DNA of 64,000 nucleotides from Ziziphus jujuba (lineage: Eukaryota; Streptophyta; Magnoliopsida; Rosales; Rhamnaceae), in contig NC_083385.1 of NCBI RefSeq assembly GCF_031755915.1, positions 14,281,001 to 14,345,000 of the forward strand, in the 5' to 3' direction. Numbering within the stretch: the stretch's first letter is position 1; each line of letters opens with the position of its first letter. Shown piece after piece: positions 37,109 to 49,240 of the stretch. The notes beneath the pieces are model-generated. The model was not told the origin of the DNA, did no database searches, and worked only from the letters and a program-made list of their open reading frames with translations. A program made the translations under genes and the position numbers.

Positions 37109-40100
37109 TTACTCAGTAACTTCTCCAACATTTCCCAGGTGCACTTCTTGTATCTTTTCCTGTGCCTCAGGGCCCAAGGGTGCAGCACTTTTTTGTACAT
37201 TTGCACAATTTAAATGACCACTTTCTCCATCAGGATGGATACCCTGGTCTAATTCCATAACAAAATTCTTCACTGCTAATTCGTCTTGATCGGTGCCATG
37301 GTAAGTTTCAACTTTTTCACATGTCACTTCCGAAACCTTAATGATTTTATCTACTACTAACACAGTAGTCTCTTCAGCACCTAAATGAGTTTGATCAGAT
37401 GATTTTGATGCCTGCTGCAGGACAGCACTGAACAGAAAAATCAAAAAAAAAAAAAAAAAAAAAGTTTAGGACCAGATGATCTAAACAACTCAAGCAAGTG
37501 GACCGAGACATGGGTACAATTACTATTTACATAATTAAAGAATCTAAGTTCAGATTGCAATATGTATACCGGTGACTAACGGCTTGTTCTGATGCATTAA
37601 CATCATCATCATGTTGTTGCTTTCTTTTCTTGATGTTTTGCCTTTGACCTTGTGGTGGATCAGAATATCTGTTGGAAGGTTTGTCTGCTCTTCTTTTCCT
37701 TCCAGCCTGAAATCCTTGCTCAGGAGCATCCTTTTCATTTGCAGCTTCATTAATTTCATCACCAACTCCTTTGGCAACCTTACCTGAAGTGGGGACTTCG
37801 ACTATTACTTTTGGTTCTTCAAAAGCAGATCCTGGTGGTCTTCTCCTGCTAACCATTCTGGGTGACTTGTTACCCATGTACTTCTGCCTGTCATGTTTTC
37901 CTGACTGATCTAATTGCCTGGCTACCCTCAAGCTTGCATCTTCATGGTGAGATATCTGAGAACAATCTTCATACTTCAACGGAAGCTTCTCAGAAGACTG
38001 TCCAAAAATCAAATCAGAACAACGTTTGATCCATGAGAAACGTGCAGAGCTAGGAGAGGAACCCCCATTTACTTCTAGCATAGATGCAGAATCAGACTTA
38101 TTCATGTTGTTGATACCATTATTTTCATTATGTAATTTGAAATCAGCATCTTGTATACGTGTTGGCTGCTTCAATCTTTTTTTTCTGGTAACTTCGTGAT
38201 GACTAGGCGTTGAATTAGATTGATGTATCTCAGCAACAGCCTTACTATCTAAAGCCAATTTCACATTCTCCAATTTATTTAGGTACTCTATTTGTGCAAG
38301 AATCTCTTCTCTGTCCCCATGCAATAACTCCCTTTGTTTTTTCAACTTCTCTCTTTGAACCTTAAGTTCCTCAATAGCATTATTCAGCTCAGCCCATTCC
38401 TGATTCCTTTGCTCACGGTCCAAATTTATCTCTATTCTCTCAGTTTCAAGCCTTTTCATTTCTGAAGCAACCTGCTCCGACTCCTTTGCCACTTTTTCCT
38501 TGAGAGAGCTAATATTTTGAAGTTCATTTTTCTTTTCCTGCTCAAAAGCCATCTCTTTTTCCCTCCATGAACTTTCTAATTCTTCATGTTTTTTATCAAT
38601 ACAGCTCTCCAACTCCCTCCTCCGCATCTCAATGTCTAGTAAGAAATCTGCACGTTCTTGCTGCATCTTGTTGAACCATTCAGAACGCTCATGCGCCATC
38701 TTATTCATGAAATCCTCCCGCTCACGACAAAGTGACTCAACATCACGTTTATACTGGTCTCGCATATCATCCTTCTCTTGCCTTAAACTATCATGCTCAT
38801 CCTTGATGAATTTGGTGAAGGCCAATCTCTCATCTGCTACTCGCTCAGCTTCCTTCCGTAGCTCCTCTCTCTTTTCATCAATCCCTTCCCATTCCAATTC
38901 AAACTTTGCCTTCTCTGCAGCAAGTATAGCTGCCTCATCCATTAGCTGTAGCTTCTGAGCCCTGACAGAATCTATCTCTTCCTTTAGTTTTGTCTCCAGA
39001 ATTGAAAGCTCACTTTTTTCTGTTTTCAAAACCTCAAACTTCTCCTTGGCACAATCGAGTTGTTGTCTTTTGTCTTCAAGTGAATTTAATGAACTGTCAA
39101 GTTCCAACTTCATTTTGATTATCTCTTCTTTTTCTCTTTGCAAAAGAATTTTATTCAACTCAAACTCCTTTTCAGCAGTTCTCAGACTTTTTTCTTTCTC
39201 ATCAATAAGATTTGACATCTCAGCCACATCTTTCTCCTTAGCCATCAGTGCCCTTGACTGAACTTCCAAATCATGTTCCCTTTCCTGCAGTAGATCCTCC
39301 TTTTGTCTAAGATCCACCTCCCTTAACTCCCAAGCCCGTCTCTTAGCCTCAAGTTCATCCTCAACTGACTTGCGCATCATTTCCAACTCAGCATCAAATG
39401 CATACTTCCTTGTTCTGACTTCAATTTCATGATTTGAAACCGCTTTTTGAATCTCATTCTGCATAATCCACCAAATCAAATTGTTGAAGATTGTGTTCCT
39501 AATAAATTGTATTATTATTACCATAAATATTTGAGAGTACATTTCATACTCCAACCAAATCTTAGGAAGATTCTCGGGAATTTAATTTGTAATTAGTATT
39601 GGTTTTCTTTTCTGTAAATGTTTAGCTGCGTATATATTTGTATATTTGTTCATTAGTTAATTAAGAGAAAATAAGTGGAAGTTTTTCCCAATTTTATTTT
39701 CTTCATATGTGTATATATATATATAGACAGAGAGAGAGAGAGTAAAGAAACCGACTATACAAGTAAGTATTAAAATTCTGCCTACCCTTATAATGGCAGT
39801 AGACTTAACTTATAGTTGATGACAAAATAACAAGAAGATAATATACTTACAGACTCTTTGCTTTCAAGGTTCTCCCGTAAAACAACTAGCTGTTGCTCTT
39901 TCTCGTTTAATACAGCTTCTCTTTTACTTAAAGCCTGTAAAAAAATCCAAAATAATATTATCTCCATAGAGAATCCAGTAGCAAGTATAGTTAAAATTTG
40001 AGAGAAATAAAAAATCAAAAGCATGAACCTCCTCTCTTGTCCGCAACGAAGCCTCTGTCAACTCTAGGTTGGATTTCTCAGCATTGATGGCTCTCCGCTC

Positions 40101-41581
40101 CATCTCAATGTCTCTTCTAGTGTTCTCCAACTCTTTTTGAAGTTGATTCAGCTCCTGCGATCGACTGAAAATGTAATCCTCCCTCTGATTTAATAAAGCT
40201 TTTGCATCAAGTAATCGATCCTGTTCTTGCTGCAAAGCTTTCTGCCTTTCAGATAAAGACTGTCTCTCAAAAATGATCTCCTTCTCTTTTTCATCACAAC
40301 TAATACATGCACAATAAACAAACAAACATAAATAATCCTTTCTTTCAAACCCAGACTTCATGAGGCAACTTTTGACCAAAATTAAGGAATTGTTAGTTTT
40401 TGACAGCTCATAAATCATAGAGCTATTAGCATACAGAAATGTGTTGTGTCACCGAAATTGTTGTAAAAATTAATGGTTACTAATGAGTAACACATACGTC
40501 ACTAGCAGTTACAAACAATAACTTCATCAAAAGTTCCAAGGGTGAAGCACATGGAATTTCACGGCACAAGATGCTTTAATAATATTTTACTCCATTGTAT
40601 GAAGTCATGTTGACATGAGGCCCAAGGACAACCTAAAGTAAACAAGCAACTTGAAAAAGAAAGAGAAAGTAACCCAGAGTCCAGCAATAAATAGAGATGA
40701 GATAAGTTGAATACATACTCAGACTTGGAAGTTTCAATACGCCTCCTAAGATCATCTTCACGGGCTTCAACTTCGTGCAACTTTCTTTCTGCAACATGGC
40801 GAAATCGGTTCGCTTCAATTTGCATAGATTCTGCAGCATGCAGCTTTACCTCAGCGTCAGTAAATTTTTTTTGAGCCCCCTCCATCATACTGCATGCTTC
40901 AGCCAACTTGCACTCAGCTGCAACCTTCGTTTCAGCACATTCAGCACGCATTTCATGCAATGCCTTCTCAAGCTACAGTGATCCATAATTTAAGGGGGCA
41001 AAAGAAAAAAAAAAAGGAATTATATTATAGTAGAATTTTCATATACAAGGGAAGGCAACTTTAAATAAGAAAGGACCCTTACGCTTGCTATACATTCTTC
41101 TTTCACTCCTATCACCTTCTTCAGACCCTCTTCTTTTTTCCTTGCTTCAGCTAAAGAAGTTAAGTGTGCAGCTTGATCACGCTTGCTCAGAATTTCAACC
41201 GTTTCAGAAGAGGCTTTGATTTGCTCATACTTGGAAGTCAACTCCTTCCTTTCCATTAACAGAAGCCCCATTTGGTGTTGGTGCTCAAAAATCTACATTA
41301 AGCTACCACAGTAAGACAATATAAAAAGAAAAAAGGATGGAAATTGCTCAAGTAAAACAAAAAAATTACCAAAATAGTTAGCGTCAAGTTCTATGTAAAA
41401 ATATAACAAAGTTGGCGTCAAATTCTATGTTTATATATTGTCAAATTCCTCAAAAGCACACTAGGTTATAACTACTACGCTGAACAATCAGTTATCTAGG
41501 TTCTAGCCATGCACCAATGTTGCTTCCAAAGATTTTTTTTTTCTCGCCAAAGAATGGAAGGAGACAAACCAAGAAACCCAC

Positions 41582-41627
<46 letters not shown>

Positions 41628-42177
41628 AGAGAGAGAGAGAGAGAGAGAGAGACGTTCGGCTTACGGAAATCCAACTGAACCGGCCAAACAGTACACATTG
41701 AAATTTAAATCAGCACACCACTCCGGTTTTCCAAACCAAAATTCAAAATTCAGAATTTAAATATCGAACCGAATTCATAATATGAACTACATTCTTCCAA
41801 AACCACCAAAAGAAACGAAATTCACTTCAAAAACCACACACAACAATCAATTTTCATTAAGCGAAAACAAATCTCAAAGATACACAAGAAAAAAAATTAC
41901 GAAACAGAATACAAAAACTTAAAATAAATAATAATATTAAAAAAAAAAAAGATTGTAAACATTAAAGAACCTCAGCTTCAAGCTTAGCAATATAGCCAAT
42001 GAGCGCAGCCTTGTCCCTCCGTTTAATCGATTCCTCATCGAAGCCTGCTTCTTTAAGACGCTTCCAGATGGTTTCGTCAGTGAGAGGGCTTTGCAAAATC
42101 CTAGCACCAGGTGTTAGAGACAGTGCTCTGCCCGATCTCGGAGTCATGACCGGTCCTCCAGTCTGCGGACTCGCCAT
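37109..42177 (-). CDS. CRWN4-like nuclear lamina protein (LITTLE NUCLEI / NMCP family)
   Basis: Seven exons: 41,971-42,177; 41,083-41,292; 40,719-40,972; 40,029-40,299; 39,851-39,934; 37,570-39,458; 37,109-37,427. Joined length is 3,234 bases, 1,077 aa. CRWN proteins are plant lamin-like coiled-coil proteins of the nuclear periphery that set nuclear size and chromatin organisation. The head reads MASPQTGGPVMTPRSGRALS, then TDETIWKRLKEAGFDEESIK and RDKAALIGYIAKLEAE, the conserved CRWN N-terminus. Roughly residues 60-700 are continuous heptad-type coiled coil rich in Glu, Lys and Arg, including REVDLRQKEDLLQEREHDLE. The tail has FSWIKRCSDLIFG and basic clusters (GRKRRADK, KKRKQQ) that may be nuclear localisation signals. 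It resembles CRWN4 best, including IIKVSEVTCE near the C-terminus. Intron 1 has the weak donor GTTCTT. An in-frame upstream ATG at 42,195 would add MIERRY. Confidence 0.93.
41590..41653. repeat. (TA)n(GA)n microsatellite in CRWN4-like intron 1
   Basis: About 34 bases of alternating TA are followed by about 28 bases of GA (plus strand) within the first intron. It is a likely highly polymorphic locus. No effect on splicing can be inferred. Confidence 0.95.
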
Positions 42178-42199
42178 GTATCGGCGTTCGATCAACCAC

Positions 42200-42976
42200 C
42201 CACCCCCGCCGAAAAACCCTAGATTCTCTCTCGCTGCTCTGCCTTTATCTTTTCGATTCTTTGATTCGAAATTTTCCCATCGTAAATCTTTTTCTTTTTT
42301 TTTTTCTTTTGCTTTTTTTCTGGCTTTCTTTCGCTTTTTCTTTTCTCTCTCTCTACAACGAGTGTGCTTTCTCGGAGCTTGCTTTACTATGTGGACTGTG
42401 GGCTGGGGCTCTCAGTCTTGAATTTTTCACATACGACAAGGCGGTTTCCTATTTACCATCCAGGTTGGTTTTTGATGAAGACAAGGACAACGACGTCGTA
42501 TACCAACGGTTGTAACTTTAAATGCATTAAAAAATTTGGTTTAAACTGCGATTCTTGAATTTAAAAATTAATTTTTTATACAAATTTAAAATTTTCTTGC
42601 GGTCTATGAGTTGTTTTAAGAAATTCTCAAAGCACAAAGCAGATCCCACTCTTCTAGTGGAAGCTAAAAGTAACGAGAGTCAACCGTCCACGTCATCTTA
42701 ACGAAAAAATCTCCTTATCATTTTTTTTTTCTTTGTTTAACGTAAATGTTAATATCTTTGATTTTTTTTTTCTAAAAAAAAAAAAAAAAAAAAAACCACG
42801 TTAATGACAGCTTTGCTTGTTTCAATATAATAATAATAACAACTTTGCTTCTTTTTTTTTTTCTTTTTTCTTTTTTTTTTTTTTTTTTTTTTATTTTATA
42901 GGCTCGAACTCATCTCATACATGACCTCTAAAAACAATTTTGCTTTGGATGGTTACTTTTAACCTTTCTACACATA

Positions 42977-43009
<33 letters not shown>

Positions 43010-43480
43010 TATATTTTTTAAATTTCATAAATAAATTTGGACGCTCTTAAAATTTTCATAAAAGTTAAAACATTTTGTTTGATGAATGGATTCCAAATTT
43101 CCAATAAAGAGGAAAAATAATATTAAGAAATAGAACTCTTACATATTTTCATATAGAATAAAAAAATTTATTCTCATTATTATAATATATTTCTTAATTA
43201 TTTTCCAATGTCATTTCAGTGAGAAAATAAAATTTAAAATCATCTAAATTTTTTTCCTTTTTAATCAAGGATACGAATTACTCCAAATATAATTAGATTT
43301 CTATAAATTTGTATGTCATTTTCATTTAAATGTTAGTTTTTTCCCTGCAACTTTCTTCTTACCAAACGATGCAAAATTAAATTTTTTCCTACTTTGCCTG
43401 TATTTCCTCGTTAAAAATGCAAATCATGGATATGAAAAAACAAATAAATCTCCTTGCATTTATTTTTATTAAAAAAATTT
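42200..43480. other. CRWN4-like promoter side and intergenic DNA
   Basis: The first about 200 bases upstream of the start codon are CT-rich on the plus strand (GA-rich as the leader is read) and probably contain the 5' UTR and core promoter. Poly-T/A runs lie at 42,720-42,795 and 42,850-42,895, and a (TATG)n tract at about 42,985-43,008. No other gene is seen. Confidence 0.45.
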
Positions 43481-43559
43481 AAGAGAAATTTTAGTTATAC
43501 CGGCAAATGAACCCTATACAGTTTTATTATAAATTTATATTTTTATTTTTATTTAAAAT

Positions 43560-44100
43560 TATTATTAAAGATTAAACATATTTGTGTTCAAAAATACATA
43601 ATTAAACATCTTAAGTATATTTAGAAATATGCAATAGAATATTTTTTAGATATTAATATCTTAAATATATTTAGAAGTATGCTCAGAAACATATAATTGA
43701 GTATCTTAAATGCATTTAGAAGTGCATAACAGAATATTTTTGGAGATGTTTATAATTTTAAAACCGAATATTCTAACAAAATACATTTTTCCATCACCTA
43801 AAATATTATAATCATAAATAAAAATTTGTGAAATTTTCATGATTATCATTTCATCCAAAAATATTATAAAAAGTTTTAATACAGTAATATTTGATTTGTA
43901 AGTGATTTATGAATAAAAAAATATTTTTTTCACTTAATAAAAACTTTATAAATTATGAATATTTTAACTATTAGAAATATTATATAGTTTTTTTTATATA
44001 TTTAAATAATAGTATATAAAAAACGATACTATACAAATTTTTTTTTGAAATTGTGAAAAAAAAAAAACTTCTCAAAATTTAAATATCTTCACTTCCTTAC
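43560..44100 (-). repeat. dispersed AT-rich repeat, copy 2 (inverted relative to copy 1)
   Basis: The reverse complement of this stretch aligns with 1,600-2,160. Shared order of blocks: TTTAAATATATAAAAAA, then an ACTTACAAATC / GTTTACAAATC block, then ATATTC-TTTTAAAATTATAAA-ATCTC, then the periodic TTCTRAAYA / TTTAAGATATTAATATCTAA region. The array words occur here as TTAAACATCTTAAGTATATT and similar variants. Non-coding. It is the second member of an old family of unknown class. Confidence 0.6.
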
Positions 44101-44104
44101 TTCT

Positions 44105-45090
44105 TTTAATACAAAAACAGAAGTTGCGATTTTGTTCGACGTCTTTTATTCTATGGTTGAGATGCTTCTGAGCGGTTTGTATTATACAGTTTATCGATTG
44201 AAAAGTTTTCTCATATAAAAAAATATATATATTGAAAAGTTAACATAACAATAATTACTGTAGTAAAAAAGAAAGAAAGAAAAAGAATAATTAGTTAATT
44301 ACTCACTAACTTTTCTGTTTGGGCCTAAATTTCCAACATCGCCGTGCAATTATTATTCCCTAAGTCAAAACTAGTCATAAATTAGCTGCCTGGTTACCAT
44401 CAAGTTAGAAAGAAATTCTAAAAAGTATAATCATTAGAAAGGTTCAATAATAATAATAATAATAATAGTAATTATTGAAAAAGGTACATGTAATTTTGTA
44501 TGCTTTTTTATGTTAATTATTTTTATCGAATTTTCGAGATAATTATTAAAAAAAAATTAATATCGGATAAGTTCATATTCTAGTTAGCCAACTTGATTAA
44601 CAGCAGAAAATGAACAAATGCTGGAAACTTATTGGTAATGTCTACTAGAAGAGATCAATATTCCGCAAAAACAATATGCCCAAAACTTTACGAACACATT
44701 TAACTAGTTAATGGATAGGTAATGCTTTTTGTGCAAAAGCCAAGGCTTATCTTCTACTACTATTGTTTTTTCACATATCCAAATTGGTTCAAAACATTTC
44801 ACAACACCAAAATATATGCACCACAAAAACACCCAAAACGCACATTTAATTAAGCTAAACCATCCATAATCTCATCTCAAAATTATGATTAGCATCAAAT
44901 GTACCATTTTACTTCTCACCAGAACCCAATGTCATTGTTCTTCTTTTTTTTATTTTCTTCAATTCGTTCACCAAATTTTCTTGTTGCAATCAATCCGCCC
45001 ATGATTCTCCACGGCCTCTAACACCAGCTTTGTTCATACTCTCAAGCTAATACCGGCAAAGATCTAAATTCATCATCCGATATGAAATAT
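44105..45090. other. intergenic, no gene seen
   Basis: No coding frame or RNA gene is recognised. An (ATA)n run lies at about 44,448-44,467. The part 44,600-45,060 is of more ordinary composition but has no exon-like frame on either strand. Confidence 0.45.
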
Positions 45091-45099
45091 GGCCATTAA

Positions 45100-45995
45100 T
45101 AGGTCTGTTCAAAAATCCGACAATCCGATCCGATCAAACCCATTAATTAAAGAATCAATAAAATTTGAACAGGTCTCGGGTTGATTTTTTAACCCGAATT
45201 CATCGGATCGGGTTTTGGATTATAAATTAAAAATCCGACTTCACCCAACTTGATCCGAGCTTTGTACTGACACAAACTGAGACTTAAGAAACCAGCTCTT
45301 TCATTAACTCACAACTACCTCCGCCTAAGCCATTCTTCTGTTTTTTTGTAAATGCCCGCATTAATTCAACAAAAAAATCCCAACCCCCATGAATGAATTT
45401 CAACAGTAAACGCTCACGAAAAACAAATACAAAGACAAAAATTACATTAATTAGGCCCCCAAAAATAATATATAATATCATTATTTATTTATTTATTAAA
45501 AAAAAACACATGAGATTAATGGAAACTGAAAGTGCTGAAAAAAAAAAAAAGAATCGAAAAGAAAAGAAAAGTTAGTGACATTTGAGAAAGTGAAAGAGGA
45601 GCTGACGATGTCAAGGCTGAGAGTTTGCTTCGCCACAGGTTGAGGGAGGCAGCACAGTACAATTCTCTTGAACTAGCGTATAGTAAAAACATAAAAAAAA
45701 AAAGTAATTAATATTGGACTTCCAATTTTGATGAGCTTTTGTATTATGGGTTGGTGAGTTTAAAAAAAAAGTTTCTCATGTGTTTTAAAATTAAAGGGAC
45801 CTTAATTTTGCTTCTCTAGACAATGTCTCCGGTTCGATAATCTAATCCAATTCAACTTGATTATTATTGCATTGATTAGATTGGGTTATTATAAACTATC
45901 GGGTTGATTCGGATAAAAACCTGATCAACTCAATTTGGTCCAGTCGATTATTATTTTCTTTCAATCCGATATGATCCAATCTGTATACACTCCTA
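45100..45995. mobile_element. second non-autonomous hAT-like element
   Basis: The left end reads TAGGTCTGTTCAAAAATCCG and the reverse complement of the right end reads TAGGAGTGTATACAGATTGG. Flanks GCCATTAA (45,092-45,099) and ACCCTTAA (45,996-46,003) match at six of eight positions, a decayed 8-bp target duplication. The sub-terminal zones contain repeated AATCCGATCCGATC-type words, parallel to the ACCGACC words of the element at 11,610. No transposase is present. The interior has moderately complex segments at about 45,290-45,450 and 45,575-45,680 that may be captured host DNA, but I do not recognise them. Confidence 0.55.
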
Positions 45996-46335
45996 ACCCT
46001 TAATGGCTTTGAATATTGTATCGGACCAACTACAGGTTCACTAATAGTTCTACCATTGCAGATATAATAGGTAAAATTAAAAACTAAGTAAATAGTACTA
46101 CTGAATATACAATATAATTATAAAAGAAAGAAATTTGTTTCTTTTTTTATTTTTGTTTTTGTTTGGTTATAATTTATACATTATCGTTTTATTGAAAATT
46201 GAGCAGAGATAATGCTTGGATTACCAATTACAATTCATTTCTCCACCAAAACGAAACCAGATGGGACACTTATAATAGGTTACAACCATGCTTCAGCATG
46301 TTGAATCAAATTGGTTTGGTTTGCTTATTAAAAAG

Positions 46336-46538
46336 GATTTGCCAAGACATTTCAATGGCATAGCTGAGCTCTCTACGTAATCTTTATTCATTGTTTTTGT
46401 CGGCACCAGCAACTATGCCTACAATTATCTTCAATCCAATGATTGCAACACTAATCAAAAATAAAATCGAAGATAATTTCGCAAATCGTCTCCTTACAGA
46501 ATTAGAAAAACGTATAATTGAATCAATGACCAGGGAGT

Positions 46539-46584
<46 letters not shown>

Positions 46585-47346
46585 TTTTCTAAATAAAGAA
46601 AGATTCACATTTACTAGAATTGTTACTTTTATTTGAGAAAACTAGTAAAACTACATTCACAAACTTTCATCAAGACATTTCTAAACAATACAGGATTTGT
46701 ACAAATTGGAAGCCAGGAAATTGATGGTGTTTGAAATTGGTCCTTGGGGATGTTATCCAGCTATACTGAAAAGTCACAAACCACAAACAAAATGCGTCGA
46801 CGACATTAATCAAATGGTATTTATTTATAATTGCAAGCTCTAAAATATGGTTCAATACAAAGAGATGCGGTCATTATCATGGCAAAACTTTATAGTCTCA
46901 TCGTTGATATGGAGGAAAGACCTTCATCATAATGGTAAAATTTGTGTGCTGTGAATGCCTTCTGTTATTAAAAGGTGTGGTGTTTGTGTGCGTGTGCGTG
47001 TGCGTGTTTGTTTGTTTTGAAGAGTAGGGTGTTTAAATGTGGGATTATATATATATATATATATGCAGGGTTTAGCCAAATCAGAGAAGCTTGTTGTAAG
47101 GTTGGACATAATGGAACAGGAAGGTGCATCCCAGATGAATATGCCCGGAATAAGAATAGGAGTGTATTCTGGGATGGTTTTCATTTAGCTCCAGCAGCAA
47201 ACAGTGTGATTGCAACTAAATGTTTCAATGGTTCTGGTGTCTGCACTGCGAACATCTATATGACTCCATTCTCAGTGCAACCTGATAGACGGCCGAGTTT
47301 CATTATTGCTTGTATCATCTATAGCTTGGTTTTCTTCCATTTATGA
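46336..47346 (+). pseudogene. GDSL esterase/lipase pseudogene, copy A
   Basis: Three homologous blocks lie in order on the plus strand. At 46,336-46,530 LPRHFNGIAELST is followed by a stop, then FVGTSNYAYNYLQ, then a frame change to the NRLLTELEK region. At 46,723-46,816 comes VFEIGPWGCYPAILKS then QTKCVDDINQM. At 47,069-47,346, after an AG acceptor, comes FSQIREACCKVGHNGTGRCI, then SVFWDGFHLAPAANSVIATK, and a stop. These correspond to the middle and C-terminal blocks of plant GDSL lipases. FWDGFH carries the Asp and His expected in the family's catalytic block V. The N-terminal block with the catalytic Ser is absent, stops and frameshifts interrupt the first block, and an (ATT)n run (about 46,543-46,581) has expanded inside it. 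Non-functional as a whole. Confidence 0.82.
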
Positions 47347-47570
47347 GATTTAGGCATTCTTTATGTACAAACAATTTTAGAGCTTATTATTTTTAACTAG
47401 CTTAGTAGCTCACAGGCTATAAACAGTATGTACACAAAAAGAGATTAGTTTCAGTCAAAGAAGAACAAGTTTTTCTTCTTTGGGACAAAACAATAGCGAT
47501 CATGGTAAGATGAGCACAATAAAACAATTGGATGAAAATGGAAAGCTTAATGCATCATTTATTACATGTC

Positions 47571-48063
47571 CATCAAATTCTGTTGTTATCCATGTAGGCC
47601 TTGGTTTCACTCCGAAATCATTCCAGCACTGCGCTTGGAATGAGGAATAATTATAATCATATGTTGGAAACATGCTCGCATTCTGGGCTATTAGGCATCG
47701 GCATAACCATCACAGTACAAGCCTATACAACAGATAGGGAAACAATTACATAGAACATTAAAACTAGGAAGAAAAGCTTATTTTTCTCCAGTAGAACATT
47801 ATTTATGAGCTTTTTTTGTTTTTTCTTTTTTTTTTTTTTTATCAATCATAACTTCAATTTGAAAATAAATTAATAAGCAGTACTGTAAAACTTATAAACC
47901 TGCCAGCTTCAACCATCCATGCCATGAGAATCATCGTCCAGTTTAAAGCACTTAGTTTTGTTATGGTATACTTGGTAGTATATGCTTACACCTTCCAATA
48001 TCCTATCCAGAATGCTAATTCCAACAGGACCACCATCAAACTTTCGGCAAACCTACAAGAAAA

Positions 48064-48101
<38 letters not shown>

Positions 48102-49240
48102 CTAAACCCATGAATTCAAACCCGTACACCCTGGAATGGAAAAACCTGTAGGACATGGTGCTTTCAGCTCATAACAGATGATATTGATGGTTAACAATAG
48201 GCCTGGAAGTAGAATTACTAGTAAACGCTAGGGATACAAAATTCAACCATAAATAATGTGCCTTTATGATGTTTGAAATTTTTAAATGAATCAAATCCAA
48301 ACGTTCTCTAATTGGGTGTCCAGGCAATGGCTTTAAGAAGTTTGCAGCATATGGGTAGTTCACCTTGACAAATAACTATAAGCAGGGTCTACCCAGTCTG
48401 AGATCTTTTTTAACCTCTTTAATGGCCTGTTATTTGCCCAAAATAACACAGATAAGCAGGGTACAACCTCATTGTATAAAGAACAAGAACATATATAATC
48501 ATTTACCATTAGGTAAAGTAGCATTACGAATTACATTTTCCTTTTTTATTTTCCCTCACCGGCATAAAATCCATTTGAGACCAGATCAGAGAATGTTTCA
48601 GGTGGCACAATATCCTCGAATTGAAGAATTGGCGGGGAAGCAGCAAGTGCTCCAATTGCAATGTGACGATACTTGAGCCTCATCCATGCAACCCACACTG
48701 TTTTTAAACATAGAGAGAACGAGCAAAATAGGACAATTTTTTTTATTAAGTACCATATAAAAATTAAAAAAAAAAAAAGCAAACATTTTTGCATCAAATT
48801 GAAATTGTAAATTATTTGATATAAAAAGGAGGGCAAAAAAAGACGTGAAAGCCTTACTTCGATCATATGATCCACAGAACAAAACGGCAGGGCAGCCCTT
48901 GGCCGACTGACTCCGCTTCAGCTCAGTAATCAATTCGGCATAATCGGCAAGTGCTTGCTCAGCTGTTAGATTTACGACAATGTACTTGCATTCCTATATG
49001 CCTCCTCTTCACTCCCCTACGGCATCAACTTTCCATAGTATCTATGCTGTCAATCCAAGTTTAGACAAGACATATTCAATTTTATTTTATTCCTTTTCTG
49101 CAATTTTCTAGGGAAACAAACAGAGTAAAGAAAAAGCAGAAGAAAAAAAACAGGCTTTACTTCAGCATAAAAATCCAAGGCACCGAACCGACGCGCGATT
49201 TCCCAAACGAAGCCGGTGCTTTTGGCGAACGGGCTTTTAT
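47571..49240 (-). pseudogene. Pro-X carboxypeptidase (S28) pseudogene, copy A
   Basis: Diverged copies of parts of exons 1-3 and 5-7 of the intact gene at 50,607-55,150 appear in the same order. The exon-1 remnant (about 49,160-49,240) reads GFVWEIARRFGA; everything 5' of it, including the start and signal peptide, is deleted. The exon-2 remnant (about 48,859-49,045) has frameshifts, and the catalytic serine motif GGSYGG is changed to CGSYDR. The exon-3 remnant (about 48,570-48,700) runs directly into the last bases of exon 4 (ATGCCGGTGAGG), so intron 3 and nearly all of exon 4 are deleted. Exon-5 (about 48,330-48,432), exon-6 (about 47,900-48,060) and exon-7 (about 47,571-47,725) remnants carry frameshifts or a stop. 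Exons 8-10, with the catalytic Asp and His, are missing. Confidence 0.9.

Noticed and set aside
38632..38958. 108-codon plus-strand frame rich in Ser
   Set aside because: It is the antisense shadow of the coiled-coil exon of the CRWN4-like gene; its Ser/Leu-rich composition follows from Glu/Lys codons read backwards.
47571..49240. A second functional carboxypeptidase gene
   Set aside because: Start, exon 4 and exons 8-10 are missing, the catalytic serine motif is altered, and frameshifts occur in several exons.
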